Part shown: piece after piece, positions 22,599 to 30,834 of the stretch
How positions within the stretch are numbered: position 1 is the first letter of the stretch
Layout of the letters: every line of letters starts with the position of its first letter
Source of the DNA: Promicromonospora iranensis
GTDB lineage: Bacteria > Actinomycetota > Actinomycetes > Actinomycetales > Cellulomonadaceae
Reading direction: 5' to 3'
Assembly: GCF_028994805.1 (NCBI RefSeq)
Contig: NZ_JAJQQP010000005.1
Location: 124,001 to 188,000 of the forward strand
Length of the DNA: 64,000 bases
The notes under the pieces: generated by a model
Databases searched by the model: none
The model's input: the letters and a program-made list of their open reading frames with translations, nothing else
Told to the model about the DNA's origin: nothing
Program-made: the position numbers and the translations under genes

Positions 22599-24023
22599 TC
22601 AGATGTCGTAGTAGAGCTCGAACTCGTGCGGGTGCGGCCGCAGACGGATCGGGTCGATCTCGTTCTCGCGCTTGTACGCGATCCAGGTCTCGATCAGGTC
22701 CTCGGTGAACACGTCACCGGCGGTCAGGTACTCGTGGTCGGCCTCGAGCGCGTCCAGCACGCCACCGAGCGACGTCGGGACCTGAGCGATCTGAGCGTGC
22801 TCCTCCGGGGGCAGCTCGTACAGGTCCTTGTCGACCGGTGCCGGCGGCTCGATGCGGTTCTTGATGCCGTCCAGGCCGGCCATCAGCATCGCCGAGAACG
22901 CCAGGTACGGGTTCGACGACGGGTCCGGTGCGCGGAACTCGATGCGCTTCGCCTTCGGCGACGTACCCGTGATCGGGATACGGATCGAGGCGGAACGGTT
23001 GCGAGCCGAGTAGACGAGGTTCACAGGAGCCTCGAAGCCCGGGACCAGGCGGTGGTACGAGTTCACCGACGGGTTGGTGAAGGCGAGCAGCGACGGCGCG
23101 TGCTTGAGCAGGCCACCGATGTACCAGCGGGCGAGGTCGGACAGACCGCCGTAGCCCTTCTCGTCGTAGAACAGCGGCTCGCCGTTCTTCCAGAGCGACT
23201 GGTGCGAGTGCATGCCCGAGCCGTTGTCACCGAAGACCGGCTTCGGCATGAACGTGGCCGACTTGCCGGCCTCGAACGCGACGTTCTTGATGACGTACTT
23301 GAACTTCATCAGGTCGTCGGCGGCGTGCAGCAGGGAGTTGAACCTGTAGTTGATCTCCTGCTGGCCGGCGGTGCCCACCTCGTGGTGCGCGCGCTCGACG
23401 GAGAGGCCGACCTGGCCGAGCGTCTTGACCATGTCGTCACGCAGGTCGGCGAAGCGGTCGCTCGGCGACGTCGGGAAGTAGCCGCCCTTGAAGCGGGTCT
23501 TGTACCCGAGGTTGCCACCCTCCTCCTCGCGGCCGGTGTTCCACGCGGCCTCGACGGAGTCGATGGAGTAGAAGCTCTCCTCGGCGGACGTCTTGAAGCG
23601 GACGTCGTCGAACACGTAGAACTCGGCCTCGGCACCGAAGAAGACCGTGTCGGCGATGCCGGTCGACTTCAGGTACGCCTCGGCCTTGGCCGCGATGTTG
23701 CGCGGGTCGCGAGCGTAGGCGTCACCCGTGAAGGGGTCCACGATCGAGAAGTTCACGATCAGCGTCTTGGCCTTGCGGAACGGGTCGATGAACGCCGTCG
23801 TGATGTCCGGCACGAGCTTCATGTCGGACTCGTGGATCGCCTGGAATCCGCGGATGGACGAGCCGTCGAACATGAGGCCTTCGCTGAAGGCGTCCTCGTC
23901 GAACTGCTCGACCGGGATGTTGAAGTGCTGCGTCACACCCGGCAGGTCGATAAACCGGACGTCGACGAACTCCACCCCCTCGTTGCGGGTGAAGGCGATC
24001 GCCTCCTCGGCGTTCTTGAACAT
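22599..24023 (-). CDS. glnA: Type I glutamine synthetase
   Basis: A 474-residue dodecameric GSI-beta glutamine synthetase, the main ammonium-assimilating enzyme. Motifs in order: [20 protein letters not shown] near 48-67, [14 protein letters not shown] (metal-binding Glu) near 128, [19 protein letters not shown] near 210, [20 protein letters not shown] near 265 with the substrate histidine, and [13 protein letters not shown] near 345. The adenylylation site [13 protein letters not shown] is present with Tyr at 402, making it a GlnE substrate. The [11 protein letters not shown] start at 24023 has a GGAG site; a longer open frame upstream is rejected. A GlnR-type box lies 105 bp upstream. Confidence 0.96.
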   Translation of the reverse strand: MFKNAEEAIAFTRNEGVEFVDVRFIDLPGVTQHFNIPVEQFDEDAFSEGLMFDGSSIRGFQAIHESDMKLVPDITTAFIDPFRKAKTLIVNFSIVDPFTGDAYARDPRNIAAKAEAYLKSTGIADTVFFGAEAEFYVFDDVRFKTSAEESFYSIDSVEAAWNTGREEEGGNLGYKTRFKGGYFPTSPSDRFADLRDDMVKTLGQVGLSVERAHHEVGTAGQQEINYRFNSLLHAADDLMKFKYVIKNVAFEAGKSATFMPKPVFGDNGSGMHSHQSLWKNGEPLFYDEKGYGGLSDLARWYIGGLLKHAPSLLAFTNPSVNSYHRLVPGFEAPVNLVYSARNRSASIRIPITGTSPKAKRIEFRAPDPSSNPYLAFSAMLMAGLDGIKNRIEPPAPVDKDLYELPPEEHAQIAQVPTSLGGVLDALEADHEYLTAGDVFTEDLIETWIAYKRENEIDPIRLRPHPHEFELYYDI

Positions 24024-24127
24024 CTGCGCTCCTTGCTCGCTCGATAAGTTCAGGGGGAGTCCGTCGGACCTTGCCGGACGAGCAGGGCAGGGTCGCACGC
24101 GGATCGCCTTGAACCTAAGGGCAGGTG

Positions 24128-24143
24128 GTTTCTCTCGGGTTAC
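24128..24143 (-). promoter_or_regulatory. GlnR box upstream of glnA
   Basis: Read on the minus strand, the element is GTAAC-CCGAGA-GAAAC, matching the actinobacterial GlnR consensus GTnAC-N6-GAAAC at all fixed positions. It is 105 bp upstream of the glnA start, a usual place for nitrogen control of glnA. A second adjoining box is weak (GGCAA 11 bp further upstream). Confidence 0.6.
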
Positions 24144-24293
24144 TGATTGTTGCCGGGATGTTTCTCGGCCCTCTCGGCCGTGTAATCCCGGGGAGATGTG
24201 CTGGTCGAGGCTCCGGCAGCGGTCCTTAGAGTGCCAGAACTCACAGGGCCGGGCCTGGCAGCGTCCGTCCATCGGACGGAGAAGGGAAAGCAA

Positions 24294-24325
24294 AGAGGGT
24301 GCCTTCCCTGCGGAAGGCACCCTCT
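24294..24325 (-). terminator. Intrinsic terminator of the lipB-lipA-DUF4191 unit
   Basis: AGAGGGTGCCTTCC (24294-24307) pairs perfectly with 24312-24325 (14 bp, 4-nt loop). On the minus strand it is followed by TTTGCTTTCCC, one of the few hairpins here with a T-rich tail. Confidence 0.85.
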
Positions 24326-24392
24326 CGCCATGATTCGCCGTGCTGATTCGCCATGGCCGCCCGGCACGCTGCCCGACGGCGGCGGAGGCCGG

Positions 24393-25136
24393 TCAGCGAC
24401 CGCGCATGCCCTTGCGGTCCGGGCGGGCGCGGGTCGGGTCGATGCCCTTCGGGATCGGCAGCTTCATCCCACCGATGGCCTTGAGGCGCTTGCTGACCTC
24501 GGAGACCTCGGCCCGGGTCAGGGTCGACTTGAGCTTGGTGACGCTGCGCGCGACCTTGGTGAGCGGAACCTGACCCTCGCCGTCGCCGCACTGGATCAGC
24601 GTGACCGGCACGTTGGACAGGATGCGGCTGACCTTCTTGCGCTCCTGCTCGAGGAGCCGCCCCACGCGGTGCGGCGGCCCCTCGGAGACGAGCACCACAC
24701 CGGCCTTGCCGACGCCCCGGAACACGAAGTCCTGGTTGCGTGCGTCGACCGCGACGGGCTCGTCCTCGAAGGTCCAGCCACCGCGGACGGTGCCGAGCGC
24801 GGCACGCGCGGCGCCGGGCTGGCCGGCGATCTGCGTGTACGCCGCCTTCTCGGCACTGCGCGACAGCACGAACATGGCTGCCAGCACGCCGAAGGGGACG
24901 CCGATGACCAGCGCGTAGACCCACGGACCCGCGAGCACACCGATCAGCAGCGCCACGGCGACGACCCCGACGAACGCGGCGAGCATCCACCACGTGACGA
25001 GCGGGTTCTGCTTGCGGGTCATCTTGTAGACGTCCCACAGCTGGTGATACCAACGGCGCTTCTTGGGCTTCTTCTGCTTGGCGGCAGACGCTGCTACATC
25101 GTTGCGCGCGTCGCCCCCGGACGAGGTTCGGGCCAT
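24393..25136 (-). CDS. DUF4191 membrane protein
   Basis: A 247-residue DUF4191 protein, a conserved actinobacterial family of unknown function that commonly sits between lipA and glnA. A basic N-terminus (KQKKPKKRRWYHQLWDVYKM, about 21-40) precedes two membrane helices (VTWWMLAAFVGVVAVALLIG and WVYALVIGVPFGVLAAMFVL, about 47-92). A cytoplasmic domain follows with GAARAALGTVRGGWTFEDEP near 107 and KVSRILSNVPVTLIQCGDGE near 168. It is the last gene of lipB-lipA-DUF4191, 42 bp after lipA. The ATG at 25136 is chosen; a TTG nine bases earlier is in frame. Confidence 0.88.
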   Translation of the reverse strand: MARTSSGGDARNDVAASAAKQKKPKKRRWYHQLWDVYKMTRKQNPLVTWWMLAAFVGVVAVALLIGVLAGPWVYALVIGVPFGVLAAMFVLSRSAEKAAYTQIAGQPGAARAALGTVRGGWTFEDEPVAVDARNQDFVFRGVGKAGVVLVSEGPPHRVGRLLEQERKKVSRILSNVPVTLIQCGDGEGQVPLTKVARSVTKLKSTLTRAEVSEVSKRLKAIGGMKLPIPKGIDPTRARPDRKGMRGR

Positions 25137-25178
25137 GGTCGTCAATTCTAGTGCGCTGCGGGTGGACTGGGTGCCAGA

Positions 25179-26180
25179 TCAGCGAGCGAGCAGGCTCGCC
25201 GCCTCCTGTCGGGAGGTGGTGGGCTGTGCGAGGTGCGAGAGCGCCTCGGGAATCGGGCGGCCGTGCTTGGTCATGGCCTGGCCCCACAGGCGGCCCGCGC
25301 GGTACGACGAACGCACCAGCGGCCCTGCCATGACGCCGAGGTAGCCGATCTGCTCCGCGGTCTCGGACAGGTCGACGAACTCCTCGGGCCGCACCCAGCG
25401 GTCCACCGGGTGGTGGCGCAGCGAGGGCCGGAGGTACTGCGTGATCGTGATGATCTCGCAACCGGCGTCGTGCAGGTCCTGGAGGGCCTGCTTGACCTCG
25501 TCGATGGTCTCGCCCATGCCGAGGATCAGGTTCGACTTGGTGACGAGGCCGGCGTCACGGGCCCGGGTGATCACCGAGAGGGACCGCTCGTACGTGAACG
25601 CGGGCCGGATCTGCTTGAAGATGCGCGGCACGGTCTCGACGTTGTGCGCGAGCACCTCGGGACGGGACTCGTTGACGATGTCGAGCAGCTCGGGGATGGC
25701 GTTGAAGTCGGGGATCAGCAGCTCGACGCCGGTGCCCGGGTTCAGCGCGTGGATCTGGCGGACCGTCTCGGCGTAGAGCCAGGCGCCGCCGTCAGCCAGG
25801 TCGTCACGGGCGACGCCCGTGACCGTCGAGTACTTCAGGCCCATCGTCCGCACGGACTCCGCGACGCGACGGGGCTCGTCCTTGTCGAAGTCGGCCGGCT
25901 TGCCGGTGTCGATCTGGCAGAAGTCGCAGCGCCGTGTGCACTGGTCACCCCCGATGAGGAAGGTGGCCTCGCGGTCCTCCCAGCACTCGAAGATGTTGGG
26001 ACAGCCGGCCTCCTCGCACACCGTGTGCAGGCCCTCGCCCTTGACGAGAGATTTCATGTCGCGGTACTCGGGACCCATCACCGCCCGAGTCTTGATCCAG
26101 TCGGGCTTCTTCTCGATGGGCGTAGCCGAGTTGCGCGCTTCGATGCGCAACATGCGTCGGCCTTCAGGTGCGATGGTCAC
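25179..26180 (-). CDS. lipA: Lipoyl synthase
   Basis: A 333-residue radical-SAM enzyme that inserts two sulfur atoms into the octanoyl chain on lipoyl domains. The auxiliary cluster cysteines are in [12 protein letters not shown] near 55-66, and the radical-SAM CxxxCxxC is [15 protein letters not shown] near 77. Further conserved segments are [20 protein letters not shown] near 119, LIPDFNA near 154, [16 protein letters not shown] near 213 and the terminal [16 protein letters not shown] near 247. It is encoded 93 bp after lipB in the same direction. Its product modifies SucB (two lipoyl domains) encoded at 31.9-33.8 kb. Confidence 0.97.
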   Translation of the reverse strand: MTIAPEGRRMLRIEARNSATPIEKKPDWIKTRAVMGPEYRDMKSLVKGEGLHTVCEEAGCPNIFECWEDREATFLIGGDQCTRRCDFCQIDTGKPADFDKDEPRRVAESVRTMGLKYSTVTGVARDDLADGGAWLYAETVRQIHALNPGTGVELLIPDFNAIPELLDIVNESRPEVLAHNVETVPRIFKQIRPAFTYERSLSVITRARDAGLVTKSNLILGMGETIDEVKQALQDLHDAGCEIITITQYLRPSLRHHPVDRWVRPEEFVDLSETAEQIGYLGVMAGPLVRSSYRAGRLWGQAMTKHGRPIPEALSHLAQPTTSRQEAASLLAR

Positions 26181-26273
26181 GCAGTTTCCCCTCCCAGGTC
26201 AGCGGGTTCGCCCAGCCTATGCCTCGGGCGCCCGCGCTTGCGCGGTCGCCCACGGGCCCGGCAGTGGCGTTCG

Positions 26274-26975
26274 TCACGCGGTCGCAGCGATCTTCTCGGA
26301 CGGTACGGCGGCAGGTTCGGCGCCGGTCCGGGCCAGGAGCGGAGCGAGCCGCTCGATCAGTGCCGCCTCCAGGTGGGGGCGGACGTCGTCCACGGTGACC
26401 TGGCGGCCGAGCTCGGCGGTGAGCGACGTGACGTCGGCGTCGTCGATCCCGCAGGGCACGATGTGCTCGAACGCCGCCAGGTCCGCGTCGCAGTTCAGGG
26501 CGAGGCCGTGCATGGTGACGCCCTTGGCGACCCGCGCGCCGATGGCGCAGACCTTGCGCTCCCGGCGTGGGTTCGGCTGGACGGGGGAGTCAGCGGCGAC
26601 CCATACCCCGGAGCGGCCCTCGACGCGCATGGTCTCCACGCCGAGCTCCGCGCACACGTCCATCACCGCCTGCTCCAGCGTGCGGATGTACTCGACGACG
26701 TCGAACGGCTTGGCCAGCTTGAGGATCGGGTAGGCCACGATCTGGCCCGGCCCGTGCCAGGTGATCTTGCCGCCGCGGTCGACCTTGATGACCTCGGTGC
26801 CGTCGGTCGGGTACTCGTCGCGGTGGGTGCGGGCGCCCGCCGTGTAGACGGAGGCGTGCTCGAGGAAGAAGACCGTGTCGGCCAGGTCCTCGGTGCGGAC
26901 GGACTCGTGGGTGCTGCGCTGCAGGTCCCAGCCCTCGTGGTACTCGATGTGCCCGGTGAGGTGGCGGATGTCCAT
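26274..26975 (-). CDS. lipB: Octanoyl-ACP:protein N-octanoyltransferase
   Basis: A 233-residue LipB that transfers octanoate from acyl carrier protein to lipoyl-domain lysines, the substrate step for LipA. Conserved segments are VFFLEHASVYTAGARTHRDE near 38-58, VIKVDRGGKITWHGPGQIVA near 64-84 and the catalytic pair: Lys in CAIGARVAKGVTMHGLALNC near 145 and Cys in HIVPCGIDDADVTSL near 177. The start is the ATG at 26975 (MDIRHLTGH); a GTG at 26984 is in frame. It is the first gene of lipB-lipA-DUF4191. Confidence 0.95.
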   Translation of the reverse strand: MDIRHLTGHIEYHEGWDLQRSTHESVRTEDLADTVFFLEHASVYTAGARTHRDEYPTDGTEVIKVDRGGKITWHGPGQIVAYPILKLAKPFDVVEYIRTLEQAVMDVCAELGVETMRVEGRSGVWVAADSPVQPNPRRERKVCAIGARVAKGVTMHGLALNCDADLAAFEHIVPCGIDDADVTSLTAELGRQVTVDDVRPHLEAALIERLAPLLARTGAEPAAVPSEKIAATA

Positions 26976-27276
26976 GCCTGTCACCTTACGTCCAGCCCTC
27001 GGGGACGTACGGCGTGGCCGGGGACTGGCTTCACTGAGTGGGGTTCAGCAGGCGGCCGAGAGCCGTCATCGTGGACTCGGGAGCTGGGGACGGCGTCCAG
27101 CTGCCGAGCTCCGCGAGGTGGGCCGCGACGACGGCACCGATCCCGCCCTGCCGGTCGTTGTCGGTGGGCTTGAAGCGCAGCAGCACGATCTTCCCGGTCG
27201 CCAGCAGCCGGTTCTGCCTGCTCAGCAACAGCCGCTCAGTGGCGGCCCAGCCCCGCCGAGCCCGGCCCAGCCCGGG
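26976..27276. other. 301-bp gap with one doubtful small frame
   Basis: Between lipB and the HNH nuclease gene there is no recognised gene. A 65-codon minus-strand frame at 27031-27228 (starting MLSRQNRLLATGKIVLLRFK) is open but has no clear ribosome binding site or family. It may be chance or the remnant of a decayed gene. The lipB promoter should lie here. Confidence 0.35.
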
Positions 27277-27990
27277 TCAGGGCGCCGGGAGCGGCTCCGC
27301 CGGGCAGCTCGTCAGGACTTCCTCCATGGCGTCGTGCTCGGCGGGCGTGACCCACAGCTCGTACTTGGCCTTGACCGCGATCTGCCGGGCGACGTACTCG
27401 CAGCGGTAGGCCTGGTTCTCGGGCAGCCACTCGGACGCGTCCTTGGCACCCTTGCCCATGTTCGCGGGGCCGTCGGAGGCCACCAGGTTGAGCGGGTCGT
27501 TCGCGATCTGCACGCGCTTTTCCTTGTCCCAGTCCGCGGCGCCGGTGGTCCAGGCGTTCATCAGGGCCACGACGTGGTCGATCTGCACGTCGCTGGAGTT
27601 CGGGCCGCGCACGAACGCGATGGCCTCGCCCGTGTACGGGTCGTCAAGGGTCCCGGACGCCACCTCGCACGTGTCGCCGGCGGAGAACTCGATGTCCTCG
27701 AGGTCGCGCTGGAGCATGTCGTTGCGGGTGTCGCAGCCGTTGTCGTCGGCGTCCTGCCAGGCGCTGCCGAAGTCGGCCTCGCGGTCGTAGCCGTCCTTGG
27801 TGGCAGCGTCCTGCACCGTGAGCGAGTCGAGCGTCGCGAGCGCCGAGCCCTCGGCGCCCTCGGCGGGGGCCACGTCGTCACCGAGGGACTTGATGACGAA
27901 GTTGCCGGCGAGCACGAGTGCCGCTACCGCGACGAGCACGAGCTGCAGGGTCTTGCGGGTCTGGCTGGACTTCTTGGCTGTGGCGGACAC
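27277..27990 (-). CDS. Membrane-anchored or secreted HNH nuclease (DUF1524/GmrSD C-terminal type)
   Basis: A 237-residue protein with an N-terminal membrane segment (LQLVLVAVAALVLAGNFVI, about 15-33) after a basic start, so it is exported or membrane-anchored with the nuclease domain outside. The C-terminal part matches the HNH family related to the GmrSD C-terminal domain: VQIDHVVALMNAWTTGAADW (catalytic His near 139), IANDPLNLVASDGPANMGKG near 162-180 and DASEWLPENQAYRCEYVARQ near 184. Four cysteines (CDTRN, DTCEV, RCEYV, TSCPAE) could form two disulfides, consistent with an extracellular site. Likely role: nucleic-acid degradation outside the cell. The GTG start at 27990 has GAGGGG upstream. 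Confidence 0.85.
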   Translation of the reverse strand: MSATAKKSSQTRKTLQLVLVAVAALVLAGNFVIKSLGDDVAPAEGAEGSALATLDSLTVQDAATKDGYDREADFGSAWQDADDNGCDTRNDMLQRDLEDIEFSAGDTCEVASGTLDDPYTGEAIAFVRGPNSSDVQIDHVVALMNAWTTGAADWDKEKRVQIANDPLNLVASDGPANMGKGAKDASEWLPENQAYRCEYVARQIAVKAKYELWVTPAEHDAMEEVLTSCPAEPLPAP

Positions 27991-28086
27991 GAGCCCCTCA
28001 TCATTCTGTCGCCCGGTGTGGTCCGGACACACGTGGCCGGACACGCTAAGAAAGTGCGAAACGTACCTCTTGCCCCAGTCTGCCAG

Positions 28087-28101
28087 AGTCGTGTTACGAC
28101 T
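28087..28101. promoter_or_regulatory. Small palindrome in the HNH/oxidoreductase divergent promoter
   Basis: AGTCG-TGTTA-CGACT is a perfect 5-bp inverted repeat with a 5-bp spacer, centred between the divergent starts at 27990 and 28159. It could be an operator; no regulator gene is adjacent. Confidence 0.3.
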
Positions 28102-28158
28102 GTTAACCCGCTGACCAGTGATCTCGCGTTGCCGCGCCCCGCGGGGCACGATGGGGCC

Positions 28159-29247
28159 ATGGCTCTTCGGATCGGGATTGTCGGCTACGGGGGTGCGGGC
28201 AGGCAAATTCACGCCCGCCTGGCGCGAGCAGCGGGAATGATGGTGACCGCCGTCGTCGCGCGGGACTCGGGACGGCGCATGCAGGCAGCCGGTGACTGGC
28301 CGGGCGCCCGCTTGTTCACCGACCTGCCGTCGATGCTCGCCGAGCCAGGACTCTACGACCTCGTCGTCATCGCGAGCCCCTCGTCCCTGCACGCCGAGCA
28401 CGCGAACGCCGTGTCGGTGGCCGGCAAGCCCTTCGTGCTGGACAAGCCGATAGCGACCACCGCGGCGGAGGCCCGCCGGGTACTGAGCGCCGCGTCGTCG
28501 TCGGGCACTCCGTTCACGGTGTTCCACAACCGCCGGTGGGACCCGGAGCAGCTGACCCTCGCTGCCCTGCTCAAGCGTGGCGACCTCGGCACGGTGCACA
28601 CCTTCGAGCGGCACTGGGAGCGCTGGCGCCCCAAGCCGCAGCAGCGGTGGAAGGAGAACGACACGGTCGGCGGCGGGCTCCTCCTCGACCTCGGCCCGCA
28701 CCTCGTGGACTCGGCGACCCAGCTGTTCGGGCCCGTCGTCGCCGTGTATGCCGAGACGCGCACGCTCTCCACACCCACCGAGGACGACGTGTTCCTCGTG
28801 CTGCACCACGCGGCGCCCGGGACCGAGCCCGGCGTCGTCCCCGGGCGGGCCGCCGGCGCCGACGTCCTCTTCGGGGCCGAACCTCCCGCGAAGGGCGTGG
28901 TCTCCCGGCTGTGGGCCGGCTCCCTCGTCGGCGCACCCGGGCCGCGCACGCGCGTGCTGGGAGACGGCGGTGCCTACCTCGTGAACTCGTTCGAGGCCGA
29001 TGCCTCACCCTTCGACGTGCTCGACGGCGAGCAGCCCGAAGGCACCCACGGCTGGCTCGTGCGCGGCCGGGAGCGGACGGCGGTGCCCCGGCCGCGCGGC
29101 GGGCACGAGGACTTCTACACGGCGGTCGCCGAATGGCTCGCCGGCGAGGCCGACGTCCCGGTCGAGCCGGCGGACGCCGTCCGCACCGCGGAGGTGCTGG
29201 ACGCCGCCCGGTTGTCCGCCCGGGAGGGTCGGCTCATCGACGTGTGA
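28159..29247 (+). CDS. Gfo/Idh/MocA family oxidoreductase
   Basis: A 362-residue NAD(P)-dependent oxidoreductase. The N-terminal Rossmann fold carries MALRIGIVGYGGAGRQIHAR at 1-20, DLVVIASPSSLHAEHANA near 73 and GKPFVLDKPIATTAAEARRV near 95, containing the conserved EKP/DKP motif with the catalytic-region Lys. The C-terminal domain holds FTVFHNRRWDPEQLTLAAL near 119 and GGGLLLDLGPHLVDSATQLF near 173, including the G/DxxxH motif. The C-terminal part has a Gly/Pro/Ala-rich stretch near 222-260 that is longer than usual. Substrate is probably a sugar or inositol, but the sequence does not say which. It stands alone, divergent from the HNH gene. Confidence 0.9.
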   Translation: MALRIGIVGYGGAGRQIHARLARAAGMMVTAVVARDSGRRMQAAGDWPGARLFTDLPSMLAEPGLYDLVVIASPSSLHAEHANAVSVAGKPFVLDKPIATTAAEARRVLSAASSSGTPFTVFHNRRWDPEQLTLAALLKRGDLGTVHTFERHWERWRPKPQQRWKENDTVGGGLLLDLGPHLVDSATQLFGPVVAVYAETRTLSTPTEDDVFLVLHHAAPGTEPGVVPGRAAGADVLFGAEPPAKGVVSRLWAGSLVGAPGPRTRVLGDGGAYLVNSFEADASPFDVLDGEQPEGTHGWLVRGRERTAVPRPRGGHEDFYTAVAEWLAGEADVPVEPADAVRTAEVLDAARLSAREGRLIDV

Positions 29248-29367
29248 GCCCGATGCGCGTACCCGTCCGTGGCGGTCTGCATTCGGGTGGTTCACCCACA
29301 GCGTTCCGGATTCAGCAAATCCTGTGGATAAAGGGCGGGCTTCGAAAAGCGGGGTTCTCATGAACGA

Positions 29368-30834
29368 GTGCACTACATCGAATCTGCGGAACTGGTCCGC
29401 GTGGCCGTCCCCACGGAGGCCGCAGCGCGCGCTCTCCTGGTGCGCCGTCTAGACACTCTCGCGACACTGGACCACCCCCATCTGGTGCCGCTCATCGCCA
29501 TCTCCCCGAACGGTCCGGACAACCTGGACGTACGGCTGTCGCGTACGGGAGCTGTCGATCTGCCCACAGCCGTCGGATCCCGGGGCCCGCTGACCCCCGC
29601 GGAGGCCGCAGGCGTCACCGTCGCGATCGCGCAGGCGCTCGCGGCCCTGCATAGCGTGGGCCTGGTCCACGGTGGGGTCCGGCCGACGGACGTGCTGCTG
29701 CGCTCCGACGGGAGCGCGATGCTCCGCCCCCGCGTCACGCTCCCGGACCACAGCGACGACCCGGTCGACGTCACGTCGCTGGCCACGCTCGTGGAGTCGG
29801 TGCTGGGGTTCCCCGGCCCGAGCCTGAACTCCGCGGCGGACGAGGCCCTGCGTGCCGTCCTGGCCCGGGCCCGCGCGACGGACCCGCGCGACCGGCCGGA
29901 GCCGGGCACCCTCGCGGCGCTCGCGCACGACGCCGTGAAGCCGGTGCCGGTACGCCTCCCCGAGGGCTCGGCGCTGATCTCGGCGGCGATCAGCGGCCCG
30001 GTGCCCATCGCGGGTCACGTGCCGCTCGGCGCGCAGACGCCGTCGGCCTGGCGCTCGGCGGCCAAGACGCTGACCGGATCGATCGCCGTCGTGGACGGCC
30101 GCGCCTGGGTGGCCCAGGCGCGGCGTCGGGCGGCGATGCCGCTCGGCGGCCGGACCCGGTCCGAGCTCGTCGCGGAGGATGCCGAGCCGCGGACCACCAC
30201 CGTCTCGGTGTTCGCCACCGCGATGATCGCGGCGGGCGTGATCGCCGGGATCACCGCGGGCGTCACGGCGATGCCCCAGGTCTTCGGGGGCGAGGAGCCG
30301 GCGGCTGCCGCGCCGTCGCCCGAGGCCTCCGGGCCGCGGATGGGTGGTATCAGCCCCGTGGCGAACGCCAAGGACCCAGCGGGCGCCGCAGCAGAGCTGA
30401 CGTCGCGCCGGCTGGCGCTGCTGGCGGGCGCCGTGTCGGACATCGACGCGGTCAACGTGGAGGGCTCTCCGGCCTACCGGGCCGACAAGAAGATCCTCGA
30501 CGAGCTCGAGCAGACCGGGGCCCAGGTGGTCGGCGCGTCGGCCGATGTCCAGTCGATGGAGGTCGTGACGGTGGGGCCGGGCGCCGCGTCCGCCCTGCAG
30601 AGCGCGACCACCGCCTCGCAGACCGAGCGGTCCGAGTCGGACGGCGTCGCCGAGGGCAAGCAGGCAAGCGGCAAGAAGGAGCCCATCGAGGCGGTGGTCC
30701 GGATCGAGTACACGATCACCGCACACATGCAGGTGTCCGACAGCGGTGAGACGGCGGTGCCGGCCTCGAAGGAGTCGGCCGACCTGACTCTCGTGTGGAC
30801 CCCGCAGGGCTGGCGCGTCAGCGAGGTGCGCTGA
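29368..30834 (+). CDS. Membrane protein with degenerate protein-kinase domain
   Basis: A 488-residue protein whose first 190 residues resemble the C-lobe of a Ser/Thr kinase but lack catalytic residues. The order is LDTLATLDHPHLVPLIAISP near 28, EAAGVTVAIAQALAALHSVG near 79, then LVHGGVRPTDVLLRSDGSAM near 99, where the catalytic HRDxKxxN is reduced to HGGVRPTD. No glycine loop, VAxK lysine or DFG is present. After a linker, one membrane helix (VFATAMIAAGVIAGITAGVT, about 288-307) leads to an extracytoplasmic region with an Ala/Gly/Ser linker and a C-terminal domain ending in ADLTLVWTPQGWRVSEVR. This suggests a pseudokinase scaffold or sensor, perhaps of the envelope. GTG start. It overlaps the convergent epimerase gene by 17 bp. 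Confidence 0.7.
   Translation: MHYIESAELVRVAVPTEAAARALLVRRLDTLATLDHPHLVPLIAISPNGPDNLDVRLSRTGAVDLPTAVGSRGPLTPAEAAGVTVAIAQALAALHSVGLVHGGVRPTDVLLRSDGSAMLRPRVTLPDHSDDPVDVTSLATLVESVLGFPGPSLNSAADEALRAVLARARATDPRDRPEPGTLAALAHDAVKPVPVRLPEGSALISAAISGPVPIAGHVPLGAQTPSAWRSAAKTLTGSIAVVDGRAWVAQARRRAAMPLGGRTRSELVAEDAEPRTTTVSVFATAMIAAGVIAGITAGVTAMPQVFGGEEPAAAAPSPEASGPRMGGISPVANAKDPAGAAAELTSRRLALLAGAVSDIDAVNVEGSPAYRADKKILDELEQTGAQVVGASADVQSMEVVTVGPGAASALQSATTASQTERSESDGVAEGKQASGKKEPIEAVVRIEYTITAHMQVSDSGETAVPASKESADLTLVWTPQGWRVSEVR

Larger units (their letters stand above)
24024..24392. other. glnA upstream region and terminator of the lip/DUF4191 unit
   Basis: This 369-bp gap contains the glnA leader (24024-24127), the GlnR-type box at 24128-24143 and, further upstream, the terminator hairpin at 24294-24325 of the DUF4191 gene. 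No open frame here has coding character. Confidence 0.6.
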
